DNA of 64,000 bases from Duganella sp. CF402. GTDB lineage: Bacteria > Pseudomonadota > Gammaproteobacteria > Burkholderiales > Burkholderiaceae_D. The first letter of the stretch is position 1; each line of letters begins with the position of its first letter. A model generated the notes under the pieces. It was not told the origin of the DNA. It searched no databases and worked only from the letters and a program-made list of their open reading frames with translations. A program made the position numbers and the translations under genes. The stretch lies in contig NZ_FOBG01000002.1 in NCBI RefSeq assembly GCF_900109645.1, positions 620,001 to 684,000 on the forward strand. Reading direction: 5' to 3'. Shown in pieces: positions 8,820 to 17,729 of the stretch.

Positions 8820-10205
8820 TTAGTGACCTTCCTTGTTAGCTTGTTGCGACCCAATCAAATGCTGCACGACCCGCTCCATCTTCATGAAGCGGGAGCCCTT
8901 GATTAATACAGTTGCATCAGGCGACACCGCTGCTTCAACAGCAGCCAGCAAATCGCCAAAGTTTTCAAAATGACGAATGGTCGCGCCAACCATGTGCGCG
9001 GCCAGTTCGCCCGTTACCAGCACCGTTTCGATGCCCTTGTCCTGCGCGTATGCGCCAACTTCCTCATGGAACTCTCGGCCCTGCGTGCCGACTTCACCCA
9101 TATCGCCCAGCACCAGCACGCGCGGCGCGGCTGCTTTCGACAGCACGTCGATGGCGGCGCGTACCGAATCCGGATTAGCGTTGTAGGTGTCGTCGATCAC
9201 CACGGCGCCGTTCGCGGCCTGCTTCTTCTGCAAGCGGCCGCTGACTGGCGCGAAGGTATCGAGTCCCAGTTTGATTTTTTCCAGCGACACGCCGGCGGCA
9301 TAAGTGCAAGCCACCGCAGCCAGCGCATTGCGCACATTGTGTTCACCAGCGGCTTGCAGGCGCACGAAGAATTGGCGCGTGTCCGCTTCGCTTTCGCAGA
9401 TGGTGATGAACATCTCGCTTTCGAAATCGCTGGCGCGGAAGGTGCAGCTCACTTCCGCATCCTTGCTCAGGCCGAAGCGCAGCATGCGGCGGCCGGCCGA
9501 CAGTTCTTCCCAGATGCCGGTGAACTCGTCGCCATGCGGGAACACGGCCACGCCGTCGGTCGGCAAGGCGGACAGCACGGCGCCGTTCTCGCGCGCTACC
9601 GCTTCCACGGTGTGCATGAATTCCTGGTGTTCGCGCTGGGCGTTATTGACCATCGCGATATTCGCGCCGGCGATGGCGGCCAGTCGGCCGATTTCGCCCG
9701 GATGATTCATGCCCATCTCGATCACGGCGGCCTGCTGCTGCGCGTCCATGCGGAACAGCGTCAGTGGCACGCCGATTTCGTTATTCAGGTTACCGCGTGT
9801 GGCCAGGCGGCTTTCTTCGCCATGTGCTGCGGCGAGGATCGCGGAAATCATTTCTTTAACGGTGGTCTTGCCGTTACTACCGGTGACACCGATGACCGGC
9901 ATCGTGAACTGCTTGCGCCAATAATTGGCGATCTGGCCCAGCGCCACCAGCGTGTTCGGCACGACGATGGCAGGCAGGGTCCAACCTTCCGGCAGTTCTT
10001 CTACAACGACAGCGGCAACGCCCTTCTCCGCTACCTGCGCGAGGAAGTTATGGGCGTCGAAAACTTCGCCGCGCAAAGCGACGAACAAAGCACCTGCGGC
10101 TACGCTACGGCTGTCGGTCGACACGCCGTTAAATACGACATCGCCGGCGTTCACTAAGCGCGCGCCGGTCAGAGAAGGCAGAATTTGTGCGACTGCTGCA
10201 CGCAT
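8820..10205 (-). CDS. murF: UDP-MurNAc-tripeptide--D-Ala-D-Ala ligase
   Basis: MurF completes the UDP-MurNAc pentapeptide by adding D-Ala-D-Ala supplied by Ddl. The 461-residue product has the Mur-ligase N-terminal domain (NGVSTDSRSVAAGALFVAL), the P-loop GVTGSNGKTTVKEMI near 108-120, EMGMNHPGEI, and DDTYNANPDS in the central/C-terminal part, which is characteristic of MurF. One base is shared with the murE stop. Confidence 0.97.
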   Translation of the reverse strand: MRAAVAQILPSLTGARLVNAGDVVFNGVSTDSRSVAAGALFVALRGEVFDAHNFLAQVAEKGVAAVVVEELPEGWTLPAIVVPNTLVALGQIANYWRKQFTMPVIGVTGSNGKTTVKEMISAILAAAHGEESRLATRGNLNNEIGVPLTLFRMDAQQQAAVIEMGMNHPGEIGRLAAIAGANIAMVNNAQREHQEFMHTVEAVARENGAVLSALPTDGVAVFPHGDEFTGIWEELSAGRRMLRFGLSKDAEVSCTFRASDFESEMFITICESEADTRQFFVRLQAAGEHNVRNALAAVACTYAAGVSLEKIKLGLDTFAPVSGRLQKKQAANGAVVIDDTYNANPDSVRAAIDVLSKAAAPRVLVLGDMGEVGTQGREFHEEVGAYAQDKGIETVLVTGELAAHMVGATIRHFENFGDLLAAVEAAVSPDATVLIKGSRFMKMERVVQHLIGSQQANKEGH

Positions 10206-11761
10206 TAATTCGTCCTCATCATGGTTAAACGGGCCGACAGCGCCAGCTGCGCGTGATCGGCGTCGGAGAACGGCAGTTTCTTGCCCTTGATTTCCTGGTA
10301 CGGCTCATGGCCTTTGCCGGCCAGCAGGATCACATCCGGCTTGCCGGCATGCTTGATCGCCGACAGGATGGCGGCGGCGCGGTCGTCGAGCGCCTGCACC
10401 GTCGATGCCGGATTGTTCTGGTCCATGCCAGCCAAAATCTGTTCGATGATGGCGTGCGGCTCTTCGCTGCGCGGATTGTCGCTGGTGACCAGCACGTGAT
10501 CCGCCGCCTGCGCGATCTTGCCCATCTGCGGACGCTTGCCCGGATCGCGGTCACCGCCGCAGCCGAACACGCACCACAGCTGGCCGCCGCGATCAGTCGC
10601 CACCGGACGCAGTGCGGCCAGGGTTTTCTCCAGCGCGTCCGGCGTGTGCGCGTAATCGATCACGATCAACGGCGCTTCATGGCCGCCGACTTGCTGCATG
10701 CGGCCCGGCGCAGGTTCCAGTGATTCTGCCGCGTCGATGGCGGCGCGCAGGCCGAGGCCTTTCGCGATCATCGCGCCCATCACGCCCAGCGCATTGCTGA
10801 TGTTGAAGCCACCCACCAGATGCGTGCGCACTTGCGCCACGCCCAGCGGACAGTCCAGATGGAATTCGGTGCCGCCACTGCGGCCTGCGCGCAGCTGGCT
10901 GGCGCGCAGCATCAGCACACCAGCGATGTCCGGCTGTGCGGCTGCATCCCGCAACGTGTAGCCGATCAGTGGGATATTGCCTGCCAGCGGCGCTTTCGAT
11001 TTCAGGTGCGCGATCAGGCGCAGGCCGGCCGGGTCGTCCAGATTGACGACTGCCGTTTTCAGCCCCGGCCAGTCGAACAGCTTGACCTTGGCCGCCTCGT
11101 AGGCTTCCATCGTGCCGTGGTAGTCGAGATGGTCGCGGGTCAGGTTGGTGAACAGCGCGACGTCGAAGTGCATGCCCGACACGCGGCCTTGCACCAGGCC
11201 GATGGACGACACTTCAATCGCCAGCGAGGTAGCGCCCTGATCACGCAGGTCGGCCAGGTTACGCGCCAACAGCACTGCGTCCGGCGTGGTATAGCCGGTA
11301 ACGTCGTATTCCACGTCGCCGCGCGGACGGAACACGCCTACGCCCAAAGTGCCGATCACGGCTGCCGGTTCGCCGGCGCGCGACAGCGCCTGGCCCAGCC
11401 ACACGGCGCTCGACGTCTTGCCATTGGTGCCGGTAACGCCGACGGTGAACATGTTTGCATCGGGCTGCTGGTAGAACGCGTGCGCGATGACGCCGGCGTT
11501 GGCTTTCAGGTTCTCAACGGTCAGATAGGGCACGGCCCATTTGTCGTTCCAGGTAAAACCGGCGGGATCGAGCACGATCAAGGCCGCGCCCTGCTCGATG
11601 GCGCTTTCAATGAAGCTGCGCCCATCACCGGCGTCGCCAGGATAAGCGAAAAACACATCGCCCAGCTTGACGCGGCGCGAGTCCGAAGCCAGGTTCGCCG
11701 TTGGCGCCAGCTTGCGGATCGCGTTCGCGATAGCTATCGGGTCGAAAGTAGAAGTCGTCAC
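10205..11761 (-). CDS. murE: UDP-MurNAc-L-Ala-D-Glu--meso-diaminopimelate ligase
   Basis: MurE adds the third peptide residue in peptidoglycan precursor synthesis. The 518-residue protein carries SDSRRVKLGDVFFAYPG at the N-terminus, the P-loop GVTGTNGKTSSAVWL near 109-120 and the DNPRSEEP motif near residue 430. The DNPR sequence is the known signature of meso-diaminopimelate specificity, so a Gram-negative type wall is predicted. It overlaps ftsI by 4 bases. Confidence 0.97.
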   Translation of the reverse strand: MTTSTFDPIAIANAIRKLAPTANLASDSRRVKLGDVFFAYPGDAGDGRSFIESAIEQGAALIVLDPAGFTWNDKWAVPYLTVENLKANAGVIAHAFYQQPDANMFTVGVTGTNGKTSSAVWLGQALSRAGEPAAVIGTLGVGVFRPRGDVEYDVTGYTTPDAVLLARNLADLRDQGATSLAIEVSSIGLVQGRVSGMHFDVALFTNLTRDHLDYHGTMEAYEAAKVKLFDWPGLKTAVVNLDDPAGLRLIAHLKSKAPLAGNIPLIGYTLRDAAAQPDIAGVLMLRASQLRAGRSGGTEFHLDCPLGVAQVRTHLVGGFNISNALGVMGAMIAKGLGLRAAIDAAESLEPAPGRMQQVGGHEAPLIVIDYAHTPDALEKTLAALRPVATDRGGQLWCVFGCGGDRDPGKRPQMGKIAQAADHVLVTSDNPRSEEPHAIIEQILAGMDQNNPASTVQALDDRAAAILSAIKHAGKPDVILLAGKGHEPYQEIKGKKLPFSDADHAQLALSARLTMMRTN

Positions 11762-13533
11762 ATGTTCCCCTGTGCTGCTGATTCAGGAATGATGATATGG
11801 GTCAGGTCCGAGTCCGGCGCCACGTTCTTGGCGCGCAGTGCTTGCGCCGCCAGCGCCGAGAACACCGGGCCCGCTACGTCGCCGCCATAGGTCACCGCGC
11901 CGCCTGGTTCGTCGATCATCACGGCAATAATGAATCGTGGATCCGACATCGGCGCCATGCCGACGAAGTTACCGATATATTTGGTGTGCGAGTAGCGGCC
12001 GCCGATAAACTTCTGCGCGGTGCCGGTCTTGCCGCCGACGCGATAACCCGGCACTTGCGCCTTCACGGCCGAACCGCCAGGCAGCGTGACCATCTCCAGC
12101 ATCTCGCGCATCTGGGCTGCGGTTTTCGGGCTGATGACCTGGGTGCCGTGCGGAGCTTCATTCACCTTCTGGAACGACAGCGGAATGATGTCGCCATCAC
12201 GCGCCAGCACCATGTAGGCGCGCGCCAGCTGGATCAGCGATACCGAGATACCCTGGCCGAAGCTCATGTTGGCGTGCTCGATAGGACGCCACAATTTATA
12301 AGGGCGCACGCGGCCCGCCACCGCGCCGGGGAAGCCCCACTTCGGCTGCTGGCCGAAACCGAGCTTGGTGAACATCTCCCACAGGTCCTGCGCCGGCATG
12401 CCGAAGGCAATCTTGGTGGTGCCGATGTTGGACGATTTCTGGATGATGGTCTGCACATCGATCATGTAGTGCGGGTGCGTATCGTGGATCACGCGGTCGC
12501 CGATGACCATCGAGCCGGGGCCGGTATCGAACATGGTGTGCGGCGTGATCTTCTTCGCGTCCAGCGCCATCGCCACCGGGAATGGCTTCATCGACGATCC
12601 CGGTTCGAAGGTATCGGTCATCACGCGGTTGCGCAGCTGCTCGCCGGTCAGCTTGGAGCGGTCGTTCGGGTTGTAGGTCGGCCAGTTGGCCAGCGCCAGC
12701 ACTTCGCCGGTGTGCACGTCCAGCACCACGGCGGCGCCGGCCTTGGCCTTGAATTTCTCGACCGCGTCCTTGATCTGGGTGAAGGCGATGTACTGGATCT
12801 TGCTGTCGATCGACAGGGTCAGGTCCTTGCCGTCGTGCGGCTCGCGCACCGATTCGATATCTTCGACGATGCGGCCCAGACGGTCCTTGATCACGCGGCG
12901 GCTGCCGGGGATGCCCTGCAGCGTCTTTTGCTGCGCCAGCTCCATCGATTCCTGCCCCTGGTCTTCCACATTGGTGAAGCCCACCACGTGGGTGGTCACT
13001 TCGCCCTGCGGGTAGAAGCGTTTGTATTCCTTGCGGGTCTGGATGCCTTCGATACCGAGCTTGGTGATCTGGTCGGCCACGTCCTGCTCCACCTGGCGTT
13101 TCAGGTAGACGAAGCTGCGGTCCGAGTCCAGTTTCTTTTGCAGCTCTGCGTCGCTCATATCGAGCAGTTTGGCCAGCTGTTTCAGCTTGGCCGGCGGGGC
13201 TTCCTGCACGTCGTCAGGAATCGCCCAGATGGCTTTAACCGGTACCGACGATGCCAGCACCTGGCCATCGCGGTCGGTGATCTTGCCGCGCGTGGCCGGC
13301 AGTTCCAGCGTGCGCGCGTAGCGGATCTCACCCTGCTTTTGCAGGAACTGGGTCGACAAGCCTTGCAGCCACAGGGCGCGGCCGGCCAGTGCGGCGAATG
13401 CGGCAAACAATACGAACAGCACAACGCGCGAACGCCAGGTTGGCAGACGGACTGCCAGCACTGGGCTCTTGGAGAAGGCCACGCCTTTGGAGGCGGCCAC
13501 GCGCGAGGTGTTCACATTGCTGCCGCGGCTCAT
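11758..13533 (-). CDS. ftsI: Septal peptidoglycan transpeptidase FtsI (PBP3)
   Basis: FtsI cross-links septal peptidoglycan in the periplasm and is a beta-lactam target. The 591-residue product has a short basic cytoplasmic end, one membrane helix (about 30-50), a dimerisation domain with the RGKITDRDG motif, and a transpeptidase domain with the three active-site motifs: SSMK (near 313), SSN (near 365) and KTG (near 502). It overlaps ftsL and murE by 4 bases each. Confidence 0.97.
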   Translation of the reverse strand: MSRGSNVNTSRVAASKGVAFSKSPVLAVRLPTWRSRVVLFVLFAAFAALAGRALWLQGLSTQFLQKQGEIRYARTLELPATRGKITDRDGQVLASSVPVKAIWAIPDDVQEAPPAKLKQLAKLLDMSDAELQKKLDSDRSFVYLKRQVEQDVADQITKLGIEGIQTRKEYKRFYPQGEVTTHVVGFTNVEDQGQESMELAQQKTLQGIPGSRRVIKDRLGRIVEDIESVREPHDGKDLTLSIDSKIQYIAFTQIKDAVEKFKAKAGAAVVLDVHTGEVLALANWPTYNPNDRSKLTGEQLRNRVMTDTFEPGSSMKPFPVAMALDAKKITPHTMFDTGPGSMVIGDRVIHDTHPHYMIDVQTIIQKSSNIGTTKIAFGMPAQDLWEMFTKLGFGQQPKWGFPGAVAGRVRPYKLWRPIEHANMSFGQGISVSLIQLARAYMVLARDGDIIPLSFQKVNEAPHGTQVISPKTAAQMREMLEMVTLPGGSAVKAQVPGYRVGGKTGTAQKFIGGRYSHTKYIGNFVGMAPMSDPRFIIAVMIDEPGGAVTYGGDVAGPVFSALAAQALRAKNVAPDSDLTHIIIPESAAQGNM

Positions 13534-13805
13534 TTTGCAGCCTCCGGGGTCAGGTATTGCGTGCGCGCTGCGGTCAGCGGCGTCATGTTCAGATCACGGC
13601 GTGCGATGTCTTCGATGCGCGCGTGCTTGCCCAGCGTGGACTGGTCCAGCTGCAGCTGCGCCCATTCGATATCGAGCTGGCGCGCCTGCGATTGCGAGCG
13701 TTCCAGTTCGATAAACAGGTGACGCGCCTGATACTGGGCGTTCACCAGCGACAGGCCGCAAGCAACCAGCAAAATTGTCAGCACCAGATTGATCTTGCCG
13801 CTCAT
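13530..13805 (-). CDS. ftsL: Cell division protein FtsL
   Basis: FtsL is a small bitopic protein that forms the FtsQLB complex and activates FtsWI. The 91-residue product has a membrane helix at about residues 4-22 followed by a periplasmic stretch rich in Leu/Gln/Arg at heptad spacing, consistent with the FtsL-FtsB coiled coil. Sequence alone is weakly conserved in this family; the place between rsmH and ftsI and the 4-base overlaps on both sides settle the call. Confidence 0.93.
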   Translation of the reverse strand: MSGKINLVLTILLVACGLSLVNAQYQARHLFIELERSQSQARQLDIEWAQLQLDQSTLGKHARIEDIARRDLNMTPLTAARTQYLTPEAAK

Positions 13806-14770
13806 GCGCCCTCCGTCGAAGGGATAGGCAGGCGGCGGGCGACCCGCATCACCGCCGAACGGGCGCGCGGATTCTCATCCACCTCCTTATCGGAAGGCTT
13901 CATCTTGGACAGCAGCTTGAGTTCCGGCTGTGGCAGGTCGACCGCGCGGATCGGCAGGCGGCGGTCCGGCTGCTCGACATTGGCCTTGGACGCGAAGAAG
14001 CGCTTCACCATGCGGTCTTCCAGCGAGTGGAAGCTGATGATGGCCATGATCGCGCCCGGCGCCAGACAAGCGTAAGCCTCGGTCAAACCGACTTCAAGGT
14101 CTTCAAGCTCTTTATTGATGAAAATCCGGATAGCCTGAAATGTGCGGGTTGCCGGATCCTTGCCCTTTTCCCGAGTCTTGACCGCGCCTGCCACGATGCC
14201 GGCAAGCTGTCGTGTGGTTGAAATTGGCTCGACTGCCCTGCGAGCAACAATCGCCTTTGCAATCTGAAAAGCAAACCGTTCTTCCCCATATTCCTTTATC
14301 ACCTTTTCCAGTGTCTCTACGGTTTCAGTGGCAAGCCACTGCGCCGCCGACATGCCGCGCGTGGTGTCCATGCGCATGTCGAGCGGGCCATCGTTACGGA
14401 AGCTGAAGCCGCGCGCGGCGTCGTCCACCTGCGGCGAGGAGATGCCGAGGTCGAGCAGGATGCCGTCGACTTTGTTGATGCCGCGTTCAGCCAGGGCTTC
14501 GCGCATGGTGGCGAAGCTGTCGTGCACGATGGTGAAGCGCGGGTCCTTGATTTGTTCGGCGGTGGCGATGGCTTGCGGGTCTTTGTCGAAAGCGATCAGG
14601 CGCGCGTTGGCGCCCAGCTTGGAAAGGATCAAACGCGAGTGGCCGCCACGGCCGAAGGTGCCGTCGACGAATACGCCGTTGGCGCGCGCGCCATCCAGCG
14701 CCAGCGCATCAACCGCTTCGTCTAGCAGCACCGTGCGATGCTGGAATTCAGGCACCGTTGTCGTGGTCAT
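13802..14770 (-). CDS. rsmH: 16S rRNA m4C1402 methyltransferase RsmH (MraW)
   Basis: RsmH methylates N4 of C1402 in the decoding centre of 16S rRNA using S-adenosylmethionine. The 322-residue protein starts with the family segment HRTVLLDEAVDAL, followed by FVDGTFGRGGHSR (SAM site), LIAFDKDPQA, GILLDLGISSPQVD and the C-terminal ISFHSLEDRMVKRFF. It lies 11 bases after mraZ. The stretch 14085-14340 inside the gene is visibly lower in GC and uses A/T-ending codons unlike the flanks, though the frame and motifs are intact. Confidence 0.97.
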   Translation of the reverse strand: MTTTTVPEFQHRTVLLDEAVDALALDGARANGVFVDGTFGRGGHSRLILSKLGANARLIAFDKDPQAIATAEQIKDPRFTIVHDSFATMREALAERGINKVDGILLDLGISSPQVDDAARGFSFRNDGPLDMRMDTTRGMSAAQWLATETVETLEKVIKEYGEERFAFQIAKAIVARRAVEPISTTRQLAGIVAGAVKTREKGKDPATRTFQAIRIFINKELEDLEVGLTEAYACLAPGAIMAIISFHSLEDRMVKRFFASKANVEQPDRRLPIRAVDLPQPELKLLSKMKPSDKEVDENPRARSAVMRVARRLPIPSTEGA

Positions 14771-14781
14771 ATGACGGGGCC

Positions 14782-15210
14782 TTAGAAAGAGAAATTAGCG
14801 AGTACATCGGGGGTGCCGGCTTCCATAGCCTGCAGCTCTTTTTCCGCCATCTTGGCGGCGTCCCAGATCTCGAAGTGCGAGCCCATGCCCATCATCATGA
14901 CCTCTTTATCCAGGCCGACGGCGGCGCGGAGTTCGGGCGAGATGAGGATGCGGCCGGCGGTGTCCATTTCCACGTCGGTGGCGTAACCGAGGAAAATGCG
15001 CTGCCAGGCGCGGGCTTGCATGGGCCAGGAGGAAATCTGTTGACGGTGTTGTTCCCACACAGGACGGGGGAACAGCATGACGCAGCCGTCGGGGTGGCGC
15101 GTCAGGGTGAGGCGGCCTTCGCACTGGATCGAGAGCGCGTCACGGTGCTTGGCAGGGATAGACATCCTGCCTTTGGCATCGAGATTGATTGCGGACGCGC
15201 CTTGAAACAC
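14782..15210 (-). CDS. mraZ: Transcriptional regulator MraZ
   Basis: MraZ is an AbrB-like (SpoVT/MazE fold) DNA-binding protein that represses its own dcw operon in E. coli. The 142-residue product contains two copies of the swapped-hairpin unit: FQGASAINLDAKGRMSIPAKHR near residues 2-21 and GYATDVEMDTAGRILISPELR near 75-95. A GTG start is chosen because the family usually begins with VFQGAS-like sequence and AAGGTAA lies 4-5 bases upstream. It is the first gene of the operon, behind four repeats of its expected binding site. Confidence 0.95.
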   Translation of the reverse strand: MFQGASAINLDAKGRMSIPAKHRDALSIQCEGRLTLTRHPDGCVMLFPRPVWEQHRQQISSWPMQARAWQRIFLGYATDVEMDTAGRILISPELRAAVGLDKEVMMMGMGSHFEIWDAAKMAEKELQAMEAGTPDVLANFSF

Positions 15211-15300
15211 GTGATTACCTTTTTACCTCAGTTGGTTAGCGGAGCGTAAAAAACCGGCTTGTTGCTTTCATCTTCCCTGTCCGCTAAGTCAGGCAAAATT

Positions 15301-15335
15301 TCCCACAAAAAGACACTTTTTCACACAGATGCCCA
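15301..15335 (-). promoter_or_regulatory. MraZ box: four direct repeats at 10-bp period
   Basis: Read on the minus strand the repeats are TGGGC (15331-15335), TGTGA (15321-15325), TGTCT (15311-15315) and TGGGA (15301-15305), each separated by exactly 5 bases. Known MraZ sites in E. coli and relatives are TGGGN repeats with 5-base spacers placed near the mraZ transcription start. The outer two match fully, the inner two partly. The box starts inside the -10 element of the predicted promoter, so binding would block RNA polymerase. Confidence 0.82.
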
Positions 15336-15363
15336 CTTTAGAGGATGCAAGAATAGTGGTCAA
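15335..15363 (-). promoter_or_regulatory. Predicted sigma-70 promoter of the dcw operon (Pmra)
   Basis: On the minus strand TTGACC (15358-15363) is separated by 17 bases from TAAAGT (15335-15340). The -35 matches 5 of 6 and the -10 matches 4 of 6 consensus bases. The expected start point, near 15328, gives a leader of about 118 bases before mraZ and falls within the MraZ repeats. Confidence 0.7.
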
Positions 15364-15781
15364 GCGGTTTCAGCCAATCGAAACGGGGATTTTAGTAATG
15401 AAATTAAGGACTTAGCGCGATTCCTTGAAGCCAGCTAGAAATAAAATTACCTAATAAATTAAGTACTTATGAAAGGTTGTGAAGGTGTCACCTCATCTAA
15501 ACCCATGTGTTTGATATTGAAAATGCTTATATAAAAAAATTGAATTAAAAGCATAAAGTTGCAAGTAGCCAACATTGCAGTATCAAATAGACAACGGATG
15601 TATGAGGATGGAAAACGTGGGTAATCAGGAGGGGAAACGCCAGCAGGTCGCACCAGAAGCGCGCTCAGGAGGAATGAGGAACCTTCACAAAACAGCCACA
15701 ACAAACTTCAACAATTACTTCACAAACACAACTTGTCTATACAAATTTTGCGCTGCATCAGCCTTATTATACGCCCCGAAT
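15364..15781. other. AT-rich non-coding spacer between the mra promoter and glpK
   Basis: About 400 bases with no convincing gene. Composition drops sharply relative to both flanks, especially at 15430-15600, where long A/T runs occur. Short frames here have no ribosome site and no recognisable product. It holds the upstream region of Pmra and the 3' end region of glpK. I see no clear intrinsic terminator, tRNA or insertion-sequence end. Confidence 0.6.
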
Positions 15782-17266
15782 TCAGGATTCCCATGCCTTG
15801 GAGCGCTCGACGGCGCGGGACCATTTTGCGAGGAGTTCGGTGCGGCGGTCGGCGCTCATCGAAGGTTCGAAGCGGCGGTCGCAGGTCCATTGGGCGGCGA
15901 TTTCTTCCTGGCTGTCCCAGAAGCCGACCGCCAGGCCAGCCAGATAGGCGGCGCCCAGCGCCGTCGTTTCGGTGACTTTAGGGCGCACTACCGGCACGCC
16001 CAGCACGTCGGCCTGGAATTGCATCAGCAGGTCGTTGCGGGCGGCGCCGCCGTCGGCGCGGACTTCCACCAAGGGCATGGAGGCGTCTTTTTGCATGGCC
16101 GCCATCAGCTCGGCGCTCTGGTAGGCGATGGCTTCCAGCGCGGCGCGGGCGATGTGGGCGCGGGTGCTGCCGCGGCTTAACCCGAACAGCGAGCCGCGCG
16201 CGTACGAGTCCCAATGCGGCGCGCCCAGCCCGACGAAGGCCGGCACCATGAATACGCCGTCGCTATCGGGCACGCTGGCCGCCAGTTCTTCCACTTCGGC
16301 CGATGACTTTATAATACCAAGGCCATCGCGCAGCCACTGCACGGTGGCGCCGCCCATGAAGACGCTACCCTCCAGCAGATAATCCGTCGCGCCGTCGACC
16401 CGCCATCCGACCGTAGTCAGCAAGCGGTTGTGCGAGGCCACCGGATGGCGCCCCAGATGCATCAGCATGAAGCAGCCCGTACCATAAGTATTCTTGACCA
16501 TGCCCGGCTGGTGGCACGCCTGGCCGAAGGTCGCGGCCTGCTGGTCGCCCGCGATGCCCGCCACCGGAATCGCCGCGCCGAACAAGCTGTGATGGGTATT
16601 ACCCACCTCCTCGCTCGACGACACCACCTGCGGCAGCATGGCCTCGGGGATGCCAAACAGATGCAGCAGGTCGTAATCCCAGCGCATCAGGTGGATGTTG
16701 AACAGCATGGTGCGCGCCGCGTTGCTGACGTCGGTGACGTGCTGCCCGGTCAGTTTGTAGACCAGCCAGCTGTCCACGGTGCCGAACGCCAGACCACCCT
16801 GCTCGGCGCGCGCGCGTGCACCCGGCACGTTATCGAGCAGCCATTTCAGCTTGGTGGCGGAGAAGTACGCGTCCAGTTCCAGACCGGAGGCATCGGTGAT
16901 TTTTTTGGCTTTGCCGTCGGCGCGCAGCGCGTCGCACAGTTCGGCCGTGCGGCGGTCTTGCCAGACGATGGCCGGCGCGATCGGCTCGCCGGTCTTGCGG
17001 TCCCACACCACGGTGGTTTCACGCTGGTTGGTGACGCCGATGGCCAGCACGTTGTGCGGATCGACATGGTTATCGGCCAGCACCTTGCGGGCGACGTTGA
17101 GCTGGCTGTGCCAGATATCCATCGGGTCGTGCTCGACCCAGCCAGGATGCGGGAAATGCTGGGGGAACTCCTGCGCCGCGCTGCCGCAGATTTGTCCTTG
17201 ATGGTCAAACAGGATGGCGCGCGAACTGGTCGTCCCCTGGTCCAGCGCGAGTATGAATTTTTTCAT
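15782..17266 (-). CDS. glpK: Glycerol kinase
   Basis: GlpK phosphorylates glycerol to glycerol 3-phosphate with ATP, trapping it for catabolism or phospholipid synthesis. The 494-residue FGGY-family protein begins FILALDQGTTSSRAILFD and includes GVTNQRETTVVWD, a substrate region DSWLVYKLTG, and the C-terminal FGGY signature near GGAARNDLLMQFQADVLG. Length is typical. No glpF, glpD or glpR lies beside it. Its start codon follows the RNase P RNA 3' end by about 11 bases, with only a weak ribosome site (ACGAG) between, so it may be read through from rnpB. Confidence 0.97.
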   Translation of the reverse strand: MKKFILALDQGTTSSRAILFDHQGQICGSAAQEFPQHFPHPGWVEHDPMDIWHSQLNVARKVLADNHVDPHNVLAIGVTNQRETTVVWDRKTGEPIAPAIVWQDRRTAELCDALRADGKAKKITDASGLELDAYFSATKLKWLLDNVPGARARAEQGGLAFGTVDSWLVYKLTGQHVTDVSNAARTMLFNIHLMRWDYDLLHLFGIPEAMLPQVVSSSEEVGNTHHSLFGAAIPVAGIAGDQQAATFGQACHQPGMVKNTYGTGCFMLMHLGRHPVASHNRLLTTVGWRVDGATDYLLEGSVFMGGATVQWLRDGLGIIKSSAEVEELAASVPDSDGVFMVPAFVGLGAPHWDSYARGSLFGLSRGSTRAHIARAALEAIAYQSAELMAAMQKDASMPLVEVRADGGAARNDLLMQFQADVLGVPVVRPKVTETTALGAAYLAGLAVGFWDSQEEIAAQWTCDRRFEPSMSADRRTELLAKWSRAVERSKAWES

Positions 17267-17277
17267 CTCGTATAATT

Positions 17278-17611
17278 AGTTGAAGCAAGCCGATAGGCCG
17301 GATTTTGTTACGGCGCAGGCGAACCTGCGCTATGACAGCCATTCCTCTAGGCGCTGGATTGCTCCAGCGCTCAAGCTTCCTACCCGCACGCTCCGCGAGC
17401 AACATCATCGCGTGCCTATTTGGAATTGCACCAGGTGGAGGTTACCGCGTTTCACCGTAACTTAATACGCTCGTCTCTGTGGCCCTATTCCTCGCCTTAT
17501 ATCCTTGCGGACTTTCGACGGACGGCCGTTAACCGTCACCCCGCTCTATGGAGTCCGGACCTTCCTCCCGTCAGGCCTTACGCACTGACCAGCGGCTGTC
17601 TGGCTTGCATC
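17278..17611 (-). ncRNA. rnpB: RNase P RNA, bacterial class A
   Basis: This is the catalytic RNA that cuts tRNA 5' leaders. On the minus strand the universally conserved elements occur in order: GAGGAAGGTCCGGACTCC followed by AGAGCGGGGTG near the 5' third, a CCACAGAGACGAG segment matching the conserved ACAGAGA region, GGTGAAACG, CCACCTGGTGCAA followed by CCAAATAGG, and the 3' GAGGAATGGCTGTC and CCGGCCTATCGGC. The ends pair as P1: GCAAGCC at the 5' end with GGCTTGC at the 3' end. Ends are estimated to within a few bases. The size, about 334 nt, fits class A. Confidence 0.95.
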
Positions 17612-17618
17612 AGGCGCT

Positions 17619-17648
17619 ATTGTACCAGTCCGGACCTCCAAATCTGAA
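17619..17648 (-). promoter_or_regulatory. Predicted rnpB promoter
   Basis: On the minus strand TACAAT (17619-17624) lies 7 bases before the predicted first nucleotide of the RNase P RNA. TTCAGA (17643-17648), 18 bases further upstream, is a moderate -35 match. The agreement of the -10 spacing with the independently placed P1 stem supports both. Confidence 0.6.
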
Positions 17649-17729
17649 ATTTGGTGTCGCCATTCCAAAAGCCGCCCTCCCGCCGCCGCCGTAGAATGCT
17701 CGGATAATTCACCCACGAGGCTCACAATA

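Noticed and set aside
15459..15704. Possible 81-residue minus-strand frame in the AT-rich spacer
   Set aside because: It would start at TTG without a ribosome site and shows no recognisable sequence; hydrophobic residues follow from A/T richness.
17205..17647. Short open frames in both directions over the RNase P RNA
   Set aside because: The conserved RNA elements explain this stretch; the frames have no ribosome sites or motifs.
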